Source: Acidobacteriota bacterium (GTDB taxonomy: Bacteria; Acidobacteriota; Vicinamibacteria; Vicinamibacterales; CAVVIG01). Taken from it: a DNA stretch of 64,000 nucleotides. Made by a program: the position numbers and the translations under genes. Within the stretch, counting starts at the first letter, position 1; the number at the start of each line of letters is the position of its first letter. The stretch lies in contig QHWB01000038.1 in NCBI GenBank assembly GCA_003222395.1, positions 62,001-126,000 on the forward strand, written 5' to 3'. Below the pieces are notes generated by a model. That model had not been told where the DNA came from. It saw only the letters and a program-made list of their open reading frames with translations, and searched no databases. Below, in pieces: positions 1 through 11,211 of the stretch.

Positions 1-648
1 GGGACGACGAGTCATTACGGCCGGATCTACAACGTGCTCTGCCTCAATGACGGCTACCACGTCGAGCATCATCGATATCCCGGCGTCGGGTGGACGCGGC
101 TGCCTGCGCTGCGCGCGCCGGATGCGCGTCCGAGCAGGTGGCCGGCGCCGCTGCGATGGATCGAAGGGCTCGTTCCGGCCGCGCTGAACGTCCTCGAACG
201 CATCGTCCTGCGCTCGCGGATGCTGCAGCGGTTCGTGGTGCGGGCGCACGAACGCGCGTTTCGCGGCATGTTGAATCCAGGGACCGCTGATCTCGCTGTG
301 GCAATCATCGGCGGCGGATTGTTTCCCCGCACCGCGCTGATCGTTCGTGAGCTGCTGCCGCGGGCGAGGATCACGATCATCGACGAGCGCCGCGAGCACC
401 TCGACGTCGCACGCGCGTTTCTCGACGATGACACGTTCGCGTTCGTGCACGGTCGATACGACCGCGGCGGCGTCGCGCCGTTCGATGCGATCGTGTTCCC
501 CCTTGCGTTCCACGGCGATCGCGAGGCGATCTATGCGCATCCGCCGGCGCCGCTGACGATCGTGCACGACTGGATCTGGCGGCGGCGCGGCGCCGGCCGC
601 GTCGTGTCGCTCGCGCTGTTGAAGCGCATCAATCTCGTCCACCGATGA
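1..648 (+). CDS. Fatty acid desaturase C-terminus fused to a Rossmann-like domain (5'-truncated by window)
   Basis: The frame is open from base 1, so the gene begins outside the window; the GTG at 34 is only an internal valine. The first residues include HVEHH at window residues 20-24, the third histidine box (HxxHH) of membrane fatty acid desaturases, followed by a typical PGVGW. About 170 more residues follow, which ordinary desaturases lack. They contain a glycine-rich strand-turn (VAIIGGG) and an acidic strand end (ITIIDE), resembling a nucleotide- or SAM-binding Rossmann fold. The first two histidine boxes cannot be seen here. The stop overlaps the start of the next gene by four bases (ATGA), so the two are probably translated together and both act on membrane lipids. 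The desaturase call is fairly sure; the role of the C-terminal domain is not. Confidence 0.7.
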   Translation, partial: GTTSHYGRIYNVLCLNDGYHVEHHRYPGVGWTRLPALRAPDARPSRWPAPLRWIEGLVPAALNVLERIVLRSRMLQRFVVRAHERAFRGMLNPGTADLAVAIIGGGLFPRTALIVRELLPRARITIIDERREHLDVARAFLDDDTFAFVHGRYDRGGVAPFDAIVFPLAFHGDREAIYAHPPAPLTIVHDWIWRRRGAGRVVSLALLKRINLVHR

Positions 649-2483
649 AAGCCGCGAGCGTGCTCGTTGTCTTGCTCCTCGCACGCGTGGGAGCGCTGTA
701 TGGACATCGGCTCGACTGGTCGTGGTGGACGCCGATCGCGTATCTGTGGCACGACGCCGCGGTCGCGGCGGTGTTCGGGCTCTGCGATCGCATGCTCGTT
801 CGCCGGCCGCGGGCGATGTGGGCCATCTATGCGGTCGCCGTCGCGTACGTCGCCATCAACGTGCCGGTGACGCGCGTGCTCTCCACGCCTATGACGTGGC
901 CGATGTGGCAGGCCGCGCGCGGACCGCTCGTCGATTCGATCCGGCACTACGCGACGCTTTCCAACATCGCGTGGATGATGGCGGTCGTCGCTGCCGGTGC
1001 GGCCGCGCCGATCGTGTTCCGCGGCACGCCGGCGTCTGCGCTGATCGCATCGCTGCTGCTGATCGCCGCCGCAGGACCGATCGCATCGGCGCACGTGGCG
1101 ACGCGCGGGCTCGAGCGGAACGCGTGGACGGCGCTCGCGCTCACCGCCGCTCCGCGCGTTGCGCCCGCGCCCGTGGACCGGAACTGGCGCGCGCCGCGCG
1201 GTCAGCGCCGCGCCTCTGACGACCTCACGTGGCTGCGCGGCGCCGCGGCGGGACGACACCTCGTGCTCGTCAGCCTCGAATCGACCGCCGCGCAGTACCT
1301 CGGTATCTACGGCATGAATCCAGACGTGACGCCGAACGTCTCGGCGCTGGCGCGCGACGGCGTCGTGTTCGAGAACGCGTACGCCGTCTATCCGGAGAGC
1401 ATCAAGGGACTCTTATCGGTTCTATGCTCCACGTATCCCGCGCTCGGGACACAAGCTGAGATTTATGCCGGCGCGCCTTGCGAATCGCTGGCGTCGGCGC
1501 TGCGCGAGCATGGGTACCGCACGGCTCTGTTCCATTCGGGACGCTTCGGATACCTCGGGATGGACGCCGTCGTCGGCAACCGCGGATTCCAGGTGCTGGC
1601 CGATGCGGGCGACATCGGCGGCCGCCGCGAGTCGAGCTTCGGCGTCGACGAGGAGTCGACAGTGGCGCGGATCCTCGAATGGATCGATCGCGTGCCGCCG
1701 GACGCGCGGTTCTTCGTCACGTATCTGCCGATAGCGGGACATCACCCGTACGAGGTGCCACGCTCGGCTGAAGGGCTCCGCTTGGCTGAAGGGCTCCGCT
1801 CGGCTGAAGGGCTCCGCTCGGCTGAAAGCCTCGCGCTACAGAAATCAGGTAGCGCGAGCCTTTCGTCAGGTAGCGCGAGCCTTTCAGGCGAGCGTAGCGC
1901 GAGCCTTTCAGGCGAGCGACGTCGATTCACAACCGAATTCGATCGGTATCTGAACGCGCTGCGCTATGGCGACTCGGCGCTCGGCGCGCTGATGGCGGGC
2001 ATCCGCGATCGCGGCCTGTACGACCGAACGGCGTGGATCGTGTTCGGCGATCACGGCGAGGCCTTCGGGCAGCACGAGGGCAACTACGGTCACACATTTC
2101 AGGTGTACGAAGAGAACGTTCACGTGCCGCTCATCGTCGCCGTGCCTGGCCGCGTCGCGCGCCGGCAGCGCAGCGATCGCGTTGTCAGCTCGATCGACAT
2201 CGCGCCGACGCTCCTCGATATCGCCGGCATCGCCGCACCGAACTCGTATCAAGGCACGTCGGCCATCGACGACAACCGCCGCATGGCGACGTTCTTCGCC
2301 GACTACTCACTTCGCCTGCTCGGCCTGCGCGACGGCGCGATGAAGTACATCCGCGAGCTCGACTCGGGACGATCGCAGCTCTTCGATCTGCGCGCCGATC
2401 CCGGTGAGACGCGCAACGTCGCCGACCGCTATCCGGAGGACGTCCGCTGGTACGCGCAGAAACTGAACGAGTGGATGAAGTAA
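645..2483 (+). CDS. Membrane-anchored sulfatase-fold transferase, LtaS/phosphoglycerol transferase-like
   Basis: The 612-residue protein begins with several hydrophobic segments (roughly residues 5-160) and continues as an alkaline-phosphatase/sulfatase domain from about residue 200. The metal site appears as VSLEST, the FGDHGEAFGQHEGNYGH segment and the IAGHHPY motif. Ser252 in PESIKG lies where LtaS-type enzymes have the nucleophile Thr. Such enzymes move phosphoglycerol or phosphoethanolamine groups from lipids onto glycans or lipids at the outer face of the membrane; the exact substrate is unknown. An odd feature is a low-complexity stretch at about residues 373-425 made of SAEGLR and SGSASL units. 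It is encoded by a dispersed DNA repeat that sits in the loop between GHHPY and DRYLNALRY. The gene overlaps the desaturase fusion by ATGA. Confidence 0.8.
   Translation: MKAASVLVVLLLARVGALYGHRLDWSWWTPIAYLWHDAAVAAVFGLCDRMLVRRPRAMWAIYAVAVAYVAINVPVTRVLSTPMTWPMWQAARGPLVDSIRHYATLSNIAWMMAVVAAGAAAPIVFRGTPASALIASLLLIAAAGPIASAHVATRGLERNAWTALALTAAPRVAPAPVDRNWRAPRGQRRASDDLTWLRGAAAGRHLVLVSLESTAAQYLGIYGMNPDVTPNVSALARDGVVFENAYAVYPESIKGLLSVLCSTYPALGTQAEIYAGAPCESLASALREHGYRTALFHSGRFGYLGMDAVVGNRGFQVLADAGDIGGRRESSFGVDEESTVARILEWIDRVPPDARFFVTYLPIAGHHPYEVPRSAEGLRLAEGLRSAEGLRSAESLALQKSGSASLSSGSASLSGERSASLSGERRRFTTEFDRYLNALRYGDSALGALMAGIRDRGLYDRTAWIVFGDHGEAFGQHEGNYGHTFQVYEENVHVPLIVAVPGRVARRQRSDRVVSSIDIAPTLLDIAGIAAPNSYQGTSAIDDNRRMATFFADYSLRLLGLRDGAMKYIRELDSGRSQLFDLRADPGETRNVADRYPEDVRWYAQKLNEWMK
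1761..1918 (+). repeat. Tandem hairpin-repeat array lying in frame inside a gene
   Basis: Three 18-base units of the type CGCTCGGCTGAAGGGCTC (1761, 1779, 1797) are followed by one longer copy CGCTCGGCTGAAAGCC-TCGCGCTAC (1815-1839). After eight other bases the array continues in the opposite orientation with GTAGCGCGAGCCTTTC copies at 1848, 1869 and 1895. The same family recurs at 18456 and 51277. The array keeps the sulfatase frame open. Confidence 0.9.
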
Positions 2484-2486
2484 GGT

Positions 2487-4922
<2,436 letters not shown>

Positions 4923-4957
4923 CGGCGGGGGTCGCCATGTGCAAGCGGGCTGCCCGA

Positions 4958-4963
4958 TATAAT
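4958..4963 (+). promoter_or_regulatory. Putative -10 box of the citramalate synthase gene
   Basis: A perfect TATAAT lies 16 bases before the ATG at 4980, inside GC-rich DNA. No ribosome binding site lies between them, so the transcript would have a very short leader or none. No convincing -35 box was found. Confidence 0.5.
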
Positions 4964-4979
4964 GACCAGCTCGTAACAG

Positions 4980-6554
4980 ATGAGCCCGACGATCGAGATC
5001 TACGACACCACGCTTCGCGACGGGACGCAGGGACACGGCATCACGTTCTCCGTCGCGGACAAGCTGCGGATTGCCGAGCGGCTCGACGCGTTCGGCGTCG
5101 CGTACGTCGAAGGCGGATGGCCCGGATCGAATCCGCGCGACATCGAGTTCTTCGACGAGGCGAAGCGGCGCACGTTCGCGCGCGCGAAGCTCGCGGCGTT
5201 CGGATCGACGCGGCGCAAAGGCGTCCGCGCCGAAGACGACGACCAGGTGCGCCTGCTCATCGACGCCGCCACGGCGGTCGTGACGATCTTCGGCAAGACG
5301 TCGCTGCTGCACGTCCGCGAAGTGCTGCAGACGTCGCGCGAGGAGAATCTCGCGATGATTGCGGACACGGTCCGCTTCCTCAAATCGCACGGCCGCTTCG
5401 TCGTCTACGACGCCGAACACTGCTTCGACGGCTTCACGGAGGATCGCGAGTACGCGATGGCGACGCTGCGCGCGGCCGAGGATGCGGGCGCCGACGTGGT
5501 GACGCTGTGCGATACGAACGGCGGATCGCTGCCGGGCGACGTGGCGGCGATTACGCGGCTCGCCTGCGAAGCGCTGCGCGTGCGCGTCGGGATTCACACG
5601 CACGACGACATCGGCCTCGGCGTCGCCAACGCGCTGGCGGCGGTCGAGGCCGGCGCGACGCACGTGCAGGGGACGATCAACGGGTTCGGCGAACGCACCG
5701 GCAACTGCAACCTGATCTCTGTCATTCCGAACCTGCACTTCAAGCTGAAGAAGCCGTGCGTGCCGGTGGAATCGCTGCCGACGCTCACCGAGCTCTCGCA
5801 GTTCGTCGACGAGACCGCGAACCTGCGGCCCAACCCGCGGCTCCCCTGGGTCGGCGCGGCGGCGTTCTCGCACAAAGGCGGGACGCACGTGAACGCCGTG
5901 CAGAAGGTGCTCCGCAGCTACGAGCACATCGATCCCTCGGCCGTCGGCAACACGCGCCACGTGCTCGTCAGCGATCTCGCCGGCCGCAGCAACATCGTGA
6001 TGAAGGCGCGCGAGCTCGGCATCGATCTCACGAGCGACACGCCGCACCTGAGGACGATGCTGAAGCGGATCAAGGAGCTCGAGCACCGGGGATACGAGTT
6101 CGAGGCCGCGGACGGATCGCTGTCGCTGCTGATCCGGCGTGCGCTGAGGAACGCGGCGCCGCCGTTCACCGTCGACGCGTATCACGTGTCGATGCGGTCG
6201 GACGGCAAGGCGTCGGTGTGCGAGGCGACGGTCAAGGTCAGCGTGGGCGGCGGGACGGCGCATACCGTCGCCGACGGGGACGGACCGGTCAACGCGCTGG
6301 ACGCGGCGCTGCGCTCGGCGCTCGTGACGTTCTACCCGGCGCTGCAGTCGGTACGGCTGACCGACTACAAAGTCCGCATCATCGATTCGAGGTCAGGCAC
6401 CGCGGCTGTGACGCGCGTGCTCATCGAGTCGACCGACGGCGCCGCCGAGTGGGGCACGATCGGCGTCAGCGAGAACATCATCGAAGCGAGCCTCGAAGCG
6501 CTGGTCGACAGCCTCGAGTACGCGCTGGTTCGCGCGGGAGATAGACCATCCTGA
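4980..6554 (+). CDS. cimA: (R)-citramalate synthase
   Basis: The enzyme condenses pyruvate with acetyl-CoA to citramalate, the first step of the threonine-independent route to 2-oxobutyrate and isoleucine. The 524-residue protein has the DRE-TIM signature as TTLRDGTQ at its N-terminus, the metal-binding HTHDD segment, the GTINGFGERTGN loop and a C-terminal LeuA-type allosteric domain from about residue 390. The length fits the family. The YVEGGWPGSNPRD segment and overall pattern fit CimA better than 2-isopropylmalate synthase or homocitrate synthase, though paralogue assignment by eye is not absolute. It is transcribed away from the BACON gene. A thrA gene about 2 kb downstream on the other strand would offer the competing threonine route. 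Confidence 0.87.
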   Translation: MSPTIEIYDTTLRDGTQGHGITFSVADKLRIAERLDAFGVAYVEGGWPGSNPRDIEFFDEAKRRTFARAKLAAFGSTRRKGVRAEDDDQVRLLIDAATAVVTIFGKTSLLHVREVLQTSREENLAMIADTVRFLKSHGRFVVYDAEHCFDGFTEDREYAMATLRAAEDAGADVVTLCDTNGGSLPGDVAAITRLACEALRVRVGIHTHDDIGLGVANALAAVEAGATHVQGTINGFGERTGNCNLISVIPNLHFKLKKPCVPVESLPTLTELSQFVDETANLRPNPRLPWVGAAAFSHKGGTHVNAVQKVLRSYEHIDPSAVGNTRHVLVSDLAGRSNIVMKARELGIDLTSDTPHLRTMLKRIKELEHRGYEFEAADGSLSLLIRRALRNAAPPFTVDAYHVSMRSDGKASVCEATVKVSVGGGTAHTVADGDGPVNALDAALRSALVTFYPALQSVRLTDYKVRIIDSRSGTAAVTRVLIESTDGAAEWGTIGVSENIIEASLEALVDSLEYALVRAGDRPS

Positions 6555-6600
6555 GGTCGGGGCGTCACGCAGCCGGGCACGGTCGAGAACGTGCAAAGGC

Positions 6601-6634
6601 GATCTCCGGTTCCGTACTATCCGGTTTCGTATCA
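6601..6634 (+). repeat. Dispersed paired CGTA-box motif, copy 1
   Basis: GATCTCCGGTTCCGTACTATCC is followed by a second, diverged CGTATCATC box. The core matches copies at 30930-30968 and 59061-59100. It lies in the 83-base gap just after the cimA stop, in the sense orientation of that gene. Confidence 0.6.
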
Positions 6635-6637
6635 TCA

Positions 6638-8362
6638 TCAGGCCTGATACACCGTCGACCCGCCGACCACGGTGCGCACGACCTGGATGTCCTTGATCTT
6701 CGCCTGGTCGACCGTGTGCGGATCCTCCGCCAGCACGACGAAGTCCGCGAGCTTGCCCGGTGTGATCGATCCCTTGATCTTTTCCTCGCGTGAGGCGTAG
6801 GCGCCGTTGAGCGTGTTGATGCGCAGCGCTTCGTCCATGCTGACGCGTTGATTGGCGCCCCAGGTCTCGCCGTTCCAGCCGGTGCGCGTCACCATCCCCT
6901 GCATGCCCATCAGCGGCGCGAAGGGACCGGGGCTGAAGTCCGAGCCCGCGCATGCCGGCACGCCGGCGTCGAGGAACGAGCGAAACGCCATCGCATGCTT
7001 CATGAACTCTTCGCCGTAGAAGTGGAACTTGTCGGTGTTGTAGTACGCGTAGGAGGTGAAGCACGCCGGAATCGTGCCGGTCGCTTTGATCCGCCGCAGC
7101 AGATCGTCGTTGATCATCGTGCAGTGCGTGATCTTCGGGCGCGAGTCGGGTCGCGGGAACAGCTTCTGCGCGCGTTCGACGGCGGTGAGCACCATGTCGA
7201 TCGCGACGTCGCCGTTCGCGTGGCAGTTGACCTGGATGCCGGCGCGGTGCACGCGCTCGATCCACGCGTTGAGGTCGTCCTGCGTCTCGGTGACGTTCCC
7301 TTTGTACGGCGGCGTCACGCCCGGATACGGCGTGCTCAGCGCCATCGTCCGCTCGGAGAAGGAGCCGTCGACCGTGTGCTCGGAGGTCGCGCCGAATCTG
7401 ATCCACTCGTCGCCGAATCCGGTCGCGATGCCGCTCGTGATCATTCCTTCGAGCACCCGGCCGCTCATCTCGTAGCTCACGCGGTGCAGCAGCTCGCCGC
7501 GCTCGCGCACCTGCTGCAGCGCGAGGAGATTGCCGCCTTCGTGGTGAACGCTCGTCAGGCCATAGCGTACGAACTGCTTCGAGATGTACGCCAGCCCGTC
7601 GCGGTCTCGTTGCGCCGTCTGCTCCGGCGTGAACGTCCGGCGTCTGCCGACGTTGTTGAACACGCCCCGCGCCCGGTCGGTGACGCGGCCGTTCAAATCG
7701 CCGATCTCGTCGCGGTCGAACGTGCCGCCGGCGGGATCCTTCGTGTTCTTCGTCACGCCCGCGAGCTCGAGCGCCTTGCTGTTGTAGAACGAGGTGTGCC
7801 CGCCGCGATGGTGCACGACGACGGGGTGCTCCTTCGAGACCTCGTCGAGATCGTGGACGTTGAGCAGACGCTGGTCCTTCACCTTCGTGTCGTCGAAGAA
7901 GAACCCTTCGACCCACGTCCCCGCAGGCGTCTCGCGCGCTCTCGCGCGGAGCTTGTCGACGATGCTGCGGATCGTCACGAACTCGACTTCGTACGGATTG
8001 CCGACGAGCACTTCGTAGAGCAGCGTGCTGCCCGGCGCGTGATTGTGGCAATCGGTGAACCCGGGCACCACGGTCATCTGCTTCGCGTCGAACGTCTGTG
8101 TCCCTTTGCCGACGAGGCCCCTGATGTCCGCGCTGCTCCCGACAGCGACGATCCGGCCGCCCTTCACCGCGAACGCCTCCGCCCGCGGCGCGCCGGGATC
8201 GACGGTGTGAACCGTCGCGTTGAGCACCACGAGATCCACGTCGTGCGCATCGACCGTCTGCGCCGCGGCCGGCGTCCCGCCGCCCAGCCACGGCGCGGCG
8301 ATTGCGCCCGCCACGCCGGCGCCCGTCAAGCCGATGAATTCTCTGCGCCCGGGGCGCGTCAT
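6638..8362 (-). CDS. Tat-exported amidohydrolase, YtcJ-like (amidohydrolase 3)
   Basis: The 574-residue protein begins with a twin-arginine signal (RREFIGLTGAG) followed by an AAAQ cleavage region, so it is folded and then exported. The mature part is a metal-dependent amidohydrolase: DLVVLNATVHTVD strands at the start, the FTDCHNHAPGS metal-binding motif, and conserved His and Asp segments such as CHANGD and GSDFSPGPF. The family hydrolyses amide or ester bonds in varied small substrates; the substrate here cannot be told. The start at 8362 has a strong AAAGGAG site. Only 20 bases separate it from the end of thrA, so the two are probably one transcript, although an exported hydrolase has no obvious link to threonine synthesis. 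Confidence 0.8.
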   Translation of the reverse strand: MTRPGRREFIGLTGAGVAGAIAAPWLGGGTPAAAQTVDAHDVDLVVLNATVHTVDPGAPRAEAFAVKGGRIVAVGSSADIRGLVGKGTQTFDAKQMTVVPGFTDCHNHAPGSTLLYEVLVGNPYEVEFVTIRSIVDKLRARARETPAGTWVEGFFFDDTKVKDQRLLNVHDLDEVSKEHPVVVHHRGGHTSFYNSKALELAGVTKNTKDPAGGTFDRDEIGDLNGRVTDRARGVFNNVGRRRTFTPEQTAQRDRDGLAYISKQFVRYGLTSVHHEGGNLLALQQVRERGELLHRVSYEMSGRVLEGMITSGIATGFGDEWIRFGATSEHTVDGSFSERTMALSTPYPGVTPPYKGNVTETQDDLNAWIERVHRAGIQVNCHANGDVAIDMVLTAVERAQKLFPRPDSRPKITHCTMINDDLLRRIKATGTIPACFTSYAYYNTDKFHFYGEEFMKHAMAFRSFLDAGVPACAGSDFSPGPFAPLMGMQGMVTRTGWNGETWGANQRVSMDEALRINTLNGAYASREEKIKGSITPGKLADFVVLAEDPHTVDQAKIKDIQVVRTVVGGSTVYQA

Positions 8363-8382
8363 ATCGTCTCCTTTCAATCCAA

Positions 8383-10842
8383 TTACCGCGGCAGATAATG
8401 CAGCAGCTTCAAGATGTCCGAGAACACCCCCATCGCGGTGACGTCGGCGCCGGCGCCGGGCCCCTGCACGACGAGCGGCGTGCGTGAATAGCGCTTCGTG
8501 GTGAACGCGATGACGTTGTCGCTCCCCTTCGCCGACGCGACCGGGTGGTTGCGCGGGAATTCCTTCAGCCCTGCGCGCGCGCGGCCGTTCTCGAGCGTGC
8601 CGACGTAGCGCAGGACGTTGCCGCGCGCCGCCGCGGCGGCGAACCGCTTCGCCATCTGCTTGTCGTACGCCGCGTACGCGGTGAGAAACCGGTCCGAATA
8701 CGCGCCGCGCGTGAGCGGCGCCGGCACGAGGCTGTCCACCTCCACGTCTTTCAGGTCCATCTTCAGACCGATCATCCGCGCGAGGATCAGCAGCTTGCGC
8801 GCGACGTCGTTGCCCGACAGATCCTCGCGCGGATCCGGCTCGGTGAACCCGTTGCGGTGCGCCTCTGCGACCAGCGTGCTGAACGCCGTCTCGCCTTCGA
8901 ATGTGTTGAACAGGTAGCTGAGCGTGCCCGACAGGATGCCGTCGATGCGGACGATCTCGTCGCCGCTCGCGATCAGGTCGCGCAGCGTCGACACGATCGG
9001 CAGACCGGCGCCCACGTTCGCCTCGAACAGGAAATGCTTCTTCCGCCGCTCGAGCAGCGCCATCAGCGCCGTGTAGCGGTTCCACGGCAGCGCGTTCGCC
9101 CACTTGTTCGGCGTGATGATGTGCAGGTTCGCGTCGATGAAGGCGGGATACGCGTCGACCACCGCCGGGCCGACCGTGCAGTCGACGAGCGCGCCGTTGG
9201 TCAGCTCCATCGCGGCGATCCGCTTCGCCAGCGTCGTCGGCTCCATGCGGTGAGACGACTCGCGGAGCAGCTCCTTCCACGACGCGAGGTTCACGCCGTT
9301 TGCGTCGGCGAGGTAGCGCGTGCTGTTCGCGAGCCCGACGACGGTGACGTCGAAGCCGCGCGACAGCAGGTACTCGCGCTGCTGATGCAGCTGCCGCAGC
9401 ACCGCGCTGCCGACGTTGCCGACGCCGACGAACGCGAGGGCGAGCTTCGTCCGCGTCTCGAAGAAGGCCTGATGAATCGCGTTCAGCGCACGCCCCTGCT
9501 GCGGCGCGTCGATGACGCAGGAGATGTTCCGCTCCGACGCCCCCTGTGCGATCGCGCTGATGTTGATGTTCTGGCGTCCGAGCGAGTCGAACACCTTTCC
9601 GGCGACGCCGGGCCGCCCTTTCATCCCTTCGCCGACGACGGCGAGGATCGCCTGATCCTCCTTCCGATCGACGCGCATCAGCTGCTCGTGCACCTCGAAC
9701 CTGAAGTCCTCGTTGATCGCCGCGACCGCGCGGTCGGCGTCGGCGGTCCGGACGCCGAAGCAGATCGTGTGCTCGGATGACGCCTGAGAAATCAGGACGA
9801 CGCTGACGCGGCGCGCCGCGAGCGCGCGGAACAGCCGTTCGGCCACGCCGGGTACGCCGACCATCCCCGGCCCGCGGAGCGTCAGCAGCGACAGGTCGCC
9901 GACCGACGTAATCCCCTTCGCCATCCGTCCGTCATCGTCGGCGAAAGTGGAGATCAGCGTGCCGGGCGCGTCGGGCTTGAACGTGTTCTTGATCAGAATC
10001 GGAATGCGCTTCGCGACCGCCGGGGCGATCGTCGCCGAGTGGAGCACCTTCGCGCCGAAGTACGACAGCTCCATCGCCTCTTCGTACGTCATCTGCGGCA
10101 GGACGAACGCCGACGGCACGACGCGCGGATCGGCGCTGAGCACGCCGTCCACGTCGGTCCAGATCTCGATGACCGATGCGCCCAGCGCGGCGCCGACAAT
10201 CGCGGCGCTGTAGTCCGAGCCATTCCGCCCGATCGTCGTCGTCTGCCCGTCCTCGGTGGCGCCGATGAAACCTGTGACGACGGGCACGACGCGGTCGCCA
10301 TGCGCTCTCGTGACGCGTTTGAACAGCCGGCGTCCTCGCGGGTTGGTCTTCTTGAAGTTCACGTTCGCGTGCGTGAACTGATCGTCGGTGACGACGAAGT
10401 CGCGCGCGTCGACGAACGCGGCGGGATGCCGGCGGTTCAGGTATCCAGCGACGATCACCGCCGACAACCGCTCGCCGAAGCTCGCCGTCATGTCGAGCGC
10501 GCGCAGCGGACAGTGCCGCAGCAGGTGGACCCCCTCGAGGGTGCTCGCCAGCTCGGCGAGCAGCGCGTCGACGTGGACGCGCGTCCGGTTCTGTCCCGTG
10601 CCGACGAGCTGCGAGACCGCCGCGCGGTGCCGCCGCGCGATGTCGTTGAGCGCGCGCCGGTATTTCACGTCGGCGCGCTCGGCGATCCGCGCCGCTTCGA
10701 TCAGCTGATTGGTGACGCCCTGAAACGCCGAGACGACGGCGACGACCGGCTCGCGCCGATGCGCGTCGAGAACGATGTTGCCGACCTGTCGTATCGTCGC
10801 AGGAGTCGACAGCGAGGACCCGCCGAACTTTTGAATCTTCAT
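8383..10842 (-). CDS. thrA: Bifunctional aspartokinase / homoserine dehydrogenase I
   Basis: The protein catalyses the first and third steps of the pathway from aspartate to homoserine and threonine. Its 819 residues match the 820 of the Escherichia coli enzyme. It opens with the aspartokinase signature KIQKFGGSSL, has two ACT regulatory domains at about residues 310-460 (VGDLSLLTLRG and AVVGEGMKGRPG), then a dehydrogenase half starting near residue 465 with the NAD(P)-binding LAFVGVGNVGSAV. The ACT pair implies feedback control by threonine. The ATG at 10842 begins directly with the kinase signature, so the start is secure; there is no clear ribosome binding site. Confidence 0.93.
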   Translation of the reverse strand: MKIQKFGGSSLSTPATIRQVGNIVLDAHRREPVVAVVSAFQGVTNQLIEAARIAERADVKYRRALNDIARRHRAAVSQLVGTGQNRTRVHVDALLAELASTLEGVHLLRHCPLRALDMTASFGERLSAVIVAGYLNRRHPAAFVDARDFVVTDDQFTHANVNFKKTNPRGRRLFKRVTRAHGDRVVPVVTGFIGATEDGQTTTIGRNGSDYSAAIVGAALGASVIEIWTDVDGVLSADPRVVPSAFVLPQMTYEEAMELSYFGAKVLHSATIAPAVAKRIPILIKNTFKPDAPGTLISTFADDDGRMAKGITSVGDLSLLTLRGPGMVGVPGVAERLFRALAARRVSVVLISQASSEHTICFGVRTADADRAVAAINEDFRFEVHEQLMRVDRKEDQAILAVVGEGMKGRPGVAGKVFDSLGRQNINISAIAQGASERNISCVIDAPQQGRALNAIHQAFFETRTKLALAFVGVGNVGSAVLRQLHQQREYLLSRGFDVTVVGLANSTRYLADANGVNLASWKELLRESSHRMEPTTLAKRIAAMELTNGALVDCTVGPAVVDAYPAFIDANLHIITPNKWANALPWNRYTALMALLERRKKHFLFEANVGAGLPIVSTLRDLIASGDEIVRIDGILSGTLSYLFNTFEGETAFSTLVAEAHRNGFTEPDPREDLSGNDVARKLLILARMIGLKMDLKDVEVDSLVPAPLTRGAYSDRFLTAYAAYDKQMAKRFAAAAARGNVLRYVGTLENGRARAGLKEFPRNHPVASAKGSDNVIAFTTKRYSRTPLVVQGPGAGADVTAMGVFSDILKLLHYLPR

Positions 10843-10861
10843 CGTGACTGAGTGTGGACAT

Positions 10862-11135
10862 TATGTCTCACTCGCGGAGACACGGAGTTAATCGAGAACA
10901 CAGAGATGTTAGCCACAGAGACGCAGAGAAAGCCTTCGCTCGTTGCGATATCACGAGCCTGGGCACGGCAAGCGCAGAGCCCGCAGAGTGAACGCCGATC
11001 CGTTCGGCGGCAGGCCCAAGGCGGGGTCCCCAGCGCGCGGTTTGTGCGCGCTGGGGTACCGTAGCGGGCCTGCATGCGCCGCTTTGCGGCGCCGCCGAAC
11101 GGAGGCGCTCCGAGTCTCTGTGTCTCAGTGGCAGC
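10862..11135. repeat. Nested palindromic intergenic element (MITE-like)
   Basis: The 369-base gap between thrA and the aminoacylase is mostly one folded element. Outer CACAGAGACGCAGAG-type sequence near 10913 is mirrored by TCTCTGTGTCTCAGTGG near 11115. Inside are perfect arms CCGTTCGGCGG (11000-11010) and CCGCCGAACGG (11092-11102), then GCAGGCCC (11010-11017) with GGGCCTGC (11066-11073), then CCCCAGCGCGC (11028-11038) with GCGCGCTGGGG (11045-11055). A side hairpin GCGCCGC-TTT-GCGGCGC lies at 11076-11092. No open frame with plausible coding content is present. Confidence 0.75.
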
Positions 11136-11176
11136 AATTCCTGCGGGCTCTGCACAGCGGACGCGCGTAACGCGTC

Positions 11177-11182
11177 TATAAT
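11177..11182 (+). promoter_or_regulatory. Putative -10 box of the D-aminoacylase gene
   Basis: A perfect TATAAT lies 29 bases before the GTG start, just outside the palindromic element. No recognisable -35 hexamer was found at the usual distance. Confidence 0.45.
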
Positions 11183-11211
11183 CCGCGCACGCGCGAACGC
11201 GGAGGTGCAAC

